From the NCBI GenBank assembly GCA_965199765.1, contig CBDATC010000001.1, positions 124,001-188,000 of the forward strand: DNA of 64,000 bases, read 5' to 3'. This DNA comes from JAPOXR01 sp965199765 (GTDB lineage: Bacteria > Pseudomonadota > Alphaproteobacteria > Rhodobacterales > Rhodobacteraceae). The position numbers were made by a program, and so were the translations under genes. The notes beneath the pieces were generated by a model. The model had not been told where the DNA came from, did no database searches, and saw nothing but the letters and a program-made list of their open reading frames with translations. Position 1 is the stretch's first letter, and each line of letters opens with the position of its first letter. This document shows, one piece after another, positions 60,856 to 64,000 of this stretch.

Positions 60856-63627
60856 TCAGTGAAGCTTTGCCCGCCGCTGGAGTTCTTCAAGCTGCAGCTG
60901 GTCTGACTTATAGTTTCCGGTTAGCGCATGCATAATCAGATTAACGCCAAATCGAATGGCTGACTCGCGCCGGTTTACACCGTCACGTCCAAGACCGGTT
61001 GAAAATTGTCGTGTGCCGTCTGCAGAGTTTGCCCAAGCTGCTGCCCAATCATTTCCCCCCACAATGACTGGCGTCACGCCATCGTTAGACGCTGTTGAAA
61101 GGTTATCAAATGTCTCAGCTTTCGCAGATGTGTTCTCAACCCATATGGCTCCATCGTAACGCCCTGGAAACTCATCAAGAAAATAGAAGCTTCGTGTGAG
61201 GACATGATCATTTGGCAAAGGATACAATTCTGGAATGTCAAGAATTCTTGCCAAAGCGCGCAAACGATCGGTCCCTCCCGACCCTCTGATAACACCGCCA
61301 ATTCCCGAATCCGACGTGTCAATCAGGATCATGCCGCCATTCCGCAGATAGCCATTCAGTCTGTCAATCGCATTACTGTCCGGCAATTGTGTCCGCTCAG
61401 AAATCGGCCAGTAAATGACAGGGAAAAAAGAAAGTTCGTCGAATTTTGGGTCGACTCCAAAGATTCCGCCCGGCACAATCGAGGTGCGACGCGTCAATTC
61501 AGCCGCCAGCCCATTTAAACCAGACTCTACAATCGCGTCAGCTTTTGACTCGCCTGTGCGAATATAGGCAAGCGGTGTGCCATCGGTTCTTTCAATCGCC
61601 TGCGTTTCAATCTCATCGGCCATGCTGAAATCCGGATCAACAAACGAAACAGCCAATGCGGCGATCACTGCGGTTGCCTGAATTAATCTTCCGCTGAGCA
61701 TCACGGAAGCCAACGCGTCCGCAGCGAGCAGTAACACCGCCAACGCAAGCAAATGCCCCCTGATTGGCTTTCCGGTTTTTCCGAATTCACGCACAACCGT
61801 GACCGAATTCGGATAGCTGGCGGCAATAAATTCCGCAGCTTCACTAACCGCATTAACAGCTGCGGAAAATTGTCCCGCAACGTATGTGCCTGGTGGAAGA
61901 TCAGGCCCCGCTGCGCCACCCGCCAAACGGGTGCCGGAGACACTGACGGGTTTGACGACATCCGTCAAAATTCCGAATGCATTCAATTGATTGACAGCCT
62001 GCCATTGCAGTTCTTCGGCATTGTCCGGCAGCCCTTCCTGGCCTGCCGATGAAATGACAGCCAGCCGTTCAAGCATGGCAAGAAACAATTCCGAAAGCAC
62101 TAAATTGGACCATTCCGCATTGGCGGGAATATGAAACATCACAACCATGCCTGCTCCAAGCGGCTTCGCGGTCACGAACGGTGTTCCATCGGCGAGCTCG
62201 GCCCAAACTTTATCCACAAGATCTAAGCCAGGCTCCGCCAAAATCTGCGCTGTTACCTGCAGATCATTCGGAATTTCCAGACCATAAAACGGAGAGTTTC
62301 TTGCAAATGGCTTGAGATTTTGTGGTGAACCCCAAGACAAGGAGCCTCCCAGACGCCTTCCACCGCTTCGTATCCTCACCGGGAACAACCGCGCGTCACC
62401 ATTAACATCCACACTGGCCGCTGCTGTCCTCGGGCCGGCATAGCGGAGCAGCACCCCGCCGCTTTGCACCCAATTGGCCAATGCCTCGTTTTCGACCTCC
62501 GGAAGTCGACCGACATCCGCCAAAATGATAACATCCGGGTCGGATTTTAAAATAAAACTCAACTCGCCCTCGACGATCTCAGCCGAGTCTTGCAGAGCAT
62601 TCGTGAGATAGTGAATCTCCGAAAGCAGATGTCCGCTTTCCTGCGCTGATCGCCCCGAAAACAGGCCCACTCTCCGCTGGGAAAGGCTGCTGCCGACTAA
62701 AGAAACCGCTCCAGCGGTCGAAACATTCCTAAGCTTAAAGGATTGGATTCGGTTCACAATCTCCAGAGGTGCGTTGAATACTGCGGTGGCAGTGGTTTCG
62801 TCCGGTGCGAATTCCGCTTTCGCCGAAAGAATTTCGACCTGCTGATTTGAAAACGGAGCGTTTCCGTTCGCTTCAACAATCAGTTCAGTCTTCGCATTAT
62901 CATTCACACGCATCAATTCGACGGTGATTGAGCCATCCTGAATCTGAGCCCGTCGCAAAACGTAAACAGGCTTTCCCGAATCAATGATCGTTACGCGGCC
63001 GCGCTCTGACAAAAACTCTTCCAGCAACTCAAAATCGCTGATCCGTATCCCGCTGGCAATCCAATATGTATCAAATGAATCCGGCAGCGTTGCTGATAAG
63101 CGCTCAAACACAGCTCGTCCGTCCGGCAGCCAAGCATTCGGCTCGACCCCTGAGACCGATCGTTCCCAATCCGCTGGTGTCATGACATGGCCGCTATCGT
63201 CCATTAGATCCGTCATGACAGCGACAAAGGCGGCATGGCCTGAGCGTTCGGTAATTTCCAGCATCTGCTCTGCCGCATGAATCCGATCATTCCAGTCCAA
63301 GGCTTCTGCCCAACTGCCTTCAATGAGAATGATTACGGGTTTGTCTGCCTCGAATCCGGCATCCTGGCGACCGATAATTGGCCCGGCACAACCAAGAATA
63401 ACCGCCGTAACAGCCATTATGCGGAGAATCCGCAGCCAGAGCGGACATTGATCGGCCTCCACTTCACTTTGCCCAATATCGTGCATAAGCGATGTCGGCG
63501 GAAACGCCTGTCGCCGAGGCGGGGGAGGCAATGTGCGAAGCAAAATCCAAATAATTGGAAGAGCGAGCAGACCGACTAACGCCAGCGGAGCGCTGAAGTC
63601 AATTAAACCAAACACTTCATTGCTCAC
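60856..63627 (-). CDS. DUF4159/BatA-type membrane protein
   Basis: A 923-residue protein. The N terminus has the double-TM region of BatA-type proteins (about 10-90, with TLPPPPRRQAFPP between), then a vWA-like domain (VIILIEGSW), a glutamine-amidotransferase-like middle part and a TM pair near 600-660. The last 210 residues are a DUF4159 domain (FDELSFFPVIYWPIS, RLNGYLRNGGMILIDTSDSG, and ESAIRFGVNLIMHALTG). Its start overlaps the DUF58 gene by 4 bp. Such operons with a MoxR ATPase are thought to act as envelope chaperone or metal-insertion machines. Confidence 0.85.
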   Translation of the reverse strand: MSNEVFGLIDFSAPLALVGLLALPIIWILLRTLPPPPRRQAFPPTSLMHDIGQSEVEADQCPLWLRILRIMAVTAVILGCAGPIIGRQDAGFEADKPVIILIEGSWAEALDWNDRIHAAEQMLEITERSGHAAFVAVMTDLMDDSGHVMTPADWERSVSGVEPNAWLPDGRAVFERLSATLPDSFDTYWIASGIRISDFELLEEFLSERGRVTIIDSGKPVYVLRRAQIQDGSITVELMRVNDNAKTELIVEANGNAPFSNQQVEILSAKAEFAPDETTATAVFNAPLEIVNRIQSFKLRNVSTAGAVSLVGSSLSQRRVGLFSGRSAQESGHLLSEIHYLTNALQDSAEIVEGELSFILKSDPDVIILADVGRLPEVENEALANWVQSGGVLLRYAGPRTAAASVDVNGDARLFPVRIRSGGRRLGGSLSWGSPQNLKPFARNSPFYGLEIPNDLQVTAQILAEPGLDLVDKVWAELADGTPFVTAKPLGAGMVVMFHIPANAEWSNLVLSELFLAMLERLAVISSAGQEGLPDNAEELQWQAVNQLNAFGILTDVVKPVSVSGTRLAGGAAGPDLPPGTYVAGQFSAAVNAVSEAAEFIAASYPNSVTVVREFGKTGKPIRGHLLALAVLLLAADALASVMLSGRLIQATAVIAALAVSFVDPDFSMADEIETQAIERTDGTPLAYIRTGESKADAIVESGLNGLAAELTRRTSIVPGGIFGVDPKFDELSFFPVIYWPISERTQLPDSNAIDRLNGYLRNGGMILIDTSDSGIGGVIRGSGGTDRLRALARILDIPELYPLPNDHVLTRSFYFLDEFPGRYDGAIWVENTSAKAETFDNLSTASNDGVTPVIVGGNDWAAAWANSADGTRQFSTGLGRDGVNRRESAIRFGVNLIMHALTGNYKSDQLQLEELQRRAKLH

Positions 63628-64000
63628 ACACGCTCAGGCATAAGGATGTTGCCAAGCCAAAGCAGGACAGGTGGGACCGCTTCATGCGTCTGATGCACTA
63701 GGTTCGACCACTGATAGGTGGTTCCCAATTCGTTAAGCTGCGCCTGCCGGCTCCGAAGCCTCGCACGGTATTGGTCTCGCATCGCTTCCGCTTTCAAAGT
63801 TTCGTGACGAGCTGTGCCGCCGACACTCCGGAATTGGATTCTTCCCGCATAGGGAAAACTGCACTCCGCTGGATCAAGCACCTGAATGAACGTTGCTTTC
63901 ACTCTAAGCCCGGCAATTCGTCGAGCCGAAGATTCAATCTCATCCCACGGTCCGAGAAAATCCGACAGCACGACTAAGTGCGAACCCGCTGGCATCGGCA
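63624..64000 (-). CDS. DUF58 protein, C-terminal part (runs off window)
   Basis: The end of a gene whose 5' part lies beyond the right edge. The 123 residues seen include LVVLSDFLGPWDEIES, a late strand of the DUF58 vWA-like domain, and LGTTYQWSNLVHQTHEAVPP. DUF58 proteins are partners of MoxR ATPases. It overlaps the DUF4159 gene by 4 bp, so a moxR gene should lie further upstream. Confidence 0.85.
   Translation of the reverse strand, partial: PMPAGSHLVVLSDFLGPWDEIESSARRIAGLRVKATFIQVLDPAECSFPYAGRIQFRSVGGTARHETLKAEAMRDQYRARLRSRQAQLNELGTTYQWSNLVHQTHEAVPPVLLWLGNILMPERV

Noticed and set aside
1..64000. CRISPR array or prophage
   Set aside because: I saw no regularly spaced repeats, cas genes, phage structural genes or integrases in the window.

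Overview
This is a 64 kb chromosomal segment of an alphaproteobacterium. The main evidence is the gene order ruvC-ruvA-ruvB-ybgC ... tolQ-tolR-tolA-tolB-pal-cpoB-tilS-ftsH, which is the arrangement known from that class. An rpsD with a GTG start, a glcDEF glycolate oxidase operon, a DUF1127 gene and a MoxR-type DUF58/DUF4159 cluster agree with it. By eye the composition is near 50% GC. I cannot name a genus from sequence alone.

Layout. 0-2 kb: a complete IS5-like insertion sequence sitting inside a short dispersed repeat. 2-6.5 kb: class I fructose-bisphosphate aldolase, a Nudix hydrolase, a DmpA/NylC-type peptidase and succinate-semialdehyde dehydrogenase. 6.6-20 kb: a carbohydrate or polyol uptake and catabolism locus built from two divergent promoters. 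It holds an FGGY kinase, two zinc-type dehydrogenases, an AraD-type class II aldolase/epimerase, a four-gene ribose-type ABC importer, a two-subunit transketolase and a cytoplasmic BisC-type molybdoenzyme. 20-25 kb: a small heat-shock protein with a ROSE-type RNA thermometer, then glcDEF.

25-30.8 kb is an accessory island. It contains an AAA ATPase with C-terminal ankyrin repeats and the decayed remains of a second copy, an N-terminal fragment of an ISNCY-type transposase, two decayed ISAs1/DUF4338-type transposon remnants in direct orientation, and between them a small intact gene for an NHLP-type (nitrile-hydratase-leader) peptide precursor with a Gly-Gly site and only six residues after it. 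The island ends close to the 3' end of a tRNA-Cys gene.

30.8-51.7 kb is housekeeping: a ligase-associated helicase with PdeM, folD, a MOSC protein, two tandem ftsH genes (the second lacks the periplasmic domain), tilS, the tol-pal system, a DsbA/DUF721 pair inserted between tolQ and ybgC, and ruvBAC. 51.7-58 kb: a YHS protein, an SDR/FAH pair, prmA, msrA, an MFS transporter and rpsD. 58.8-64 kb: a large membrane-protein cluster (DUF58, DUF4159, and a von Willebrand-like double-TM protein) that runs off the right edge.

The points most worth following up are the orphan NHLP precursor framed by dead transposons, the tandem single-TM FtsH paralogue, the substrate of the split-transketolase sugar locus, and the three-copy 44-bp repeat whose first copy is split by the IS.
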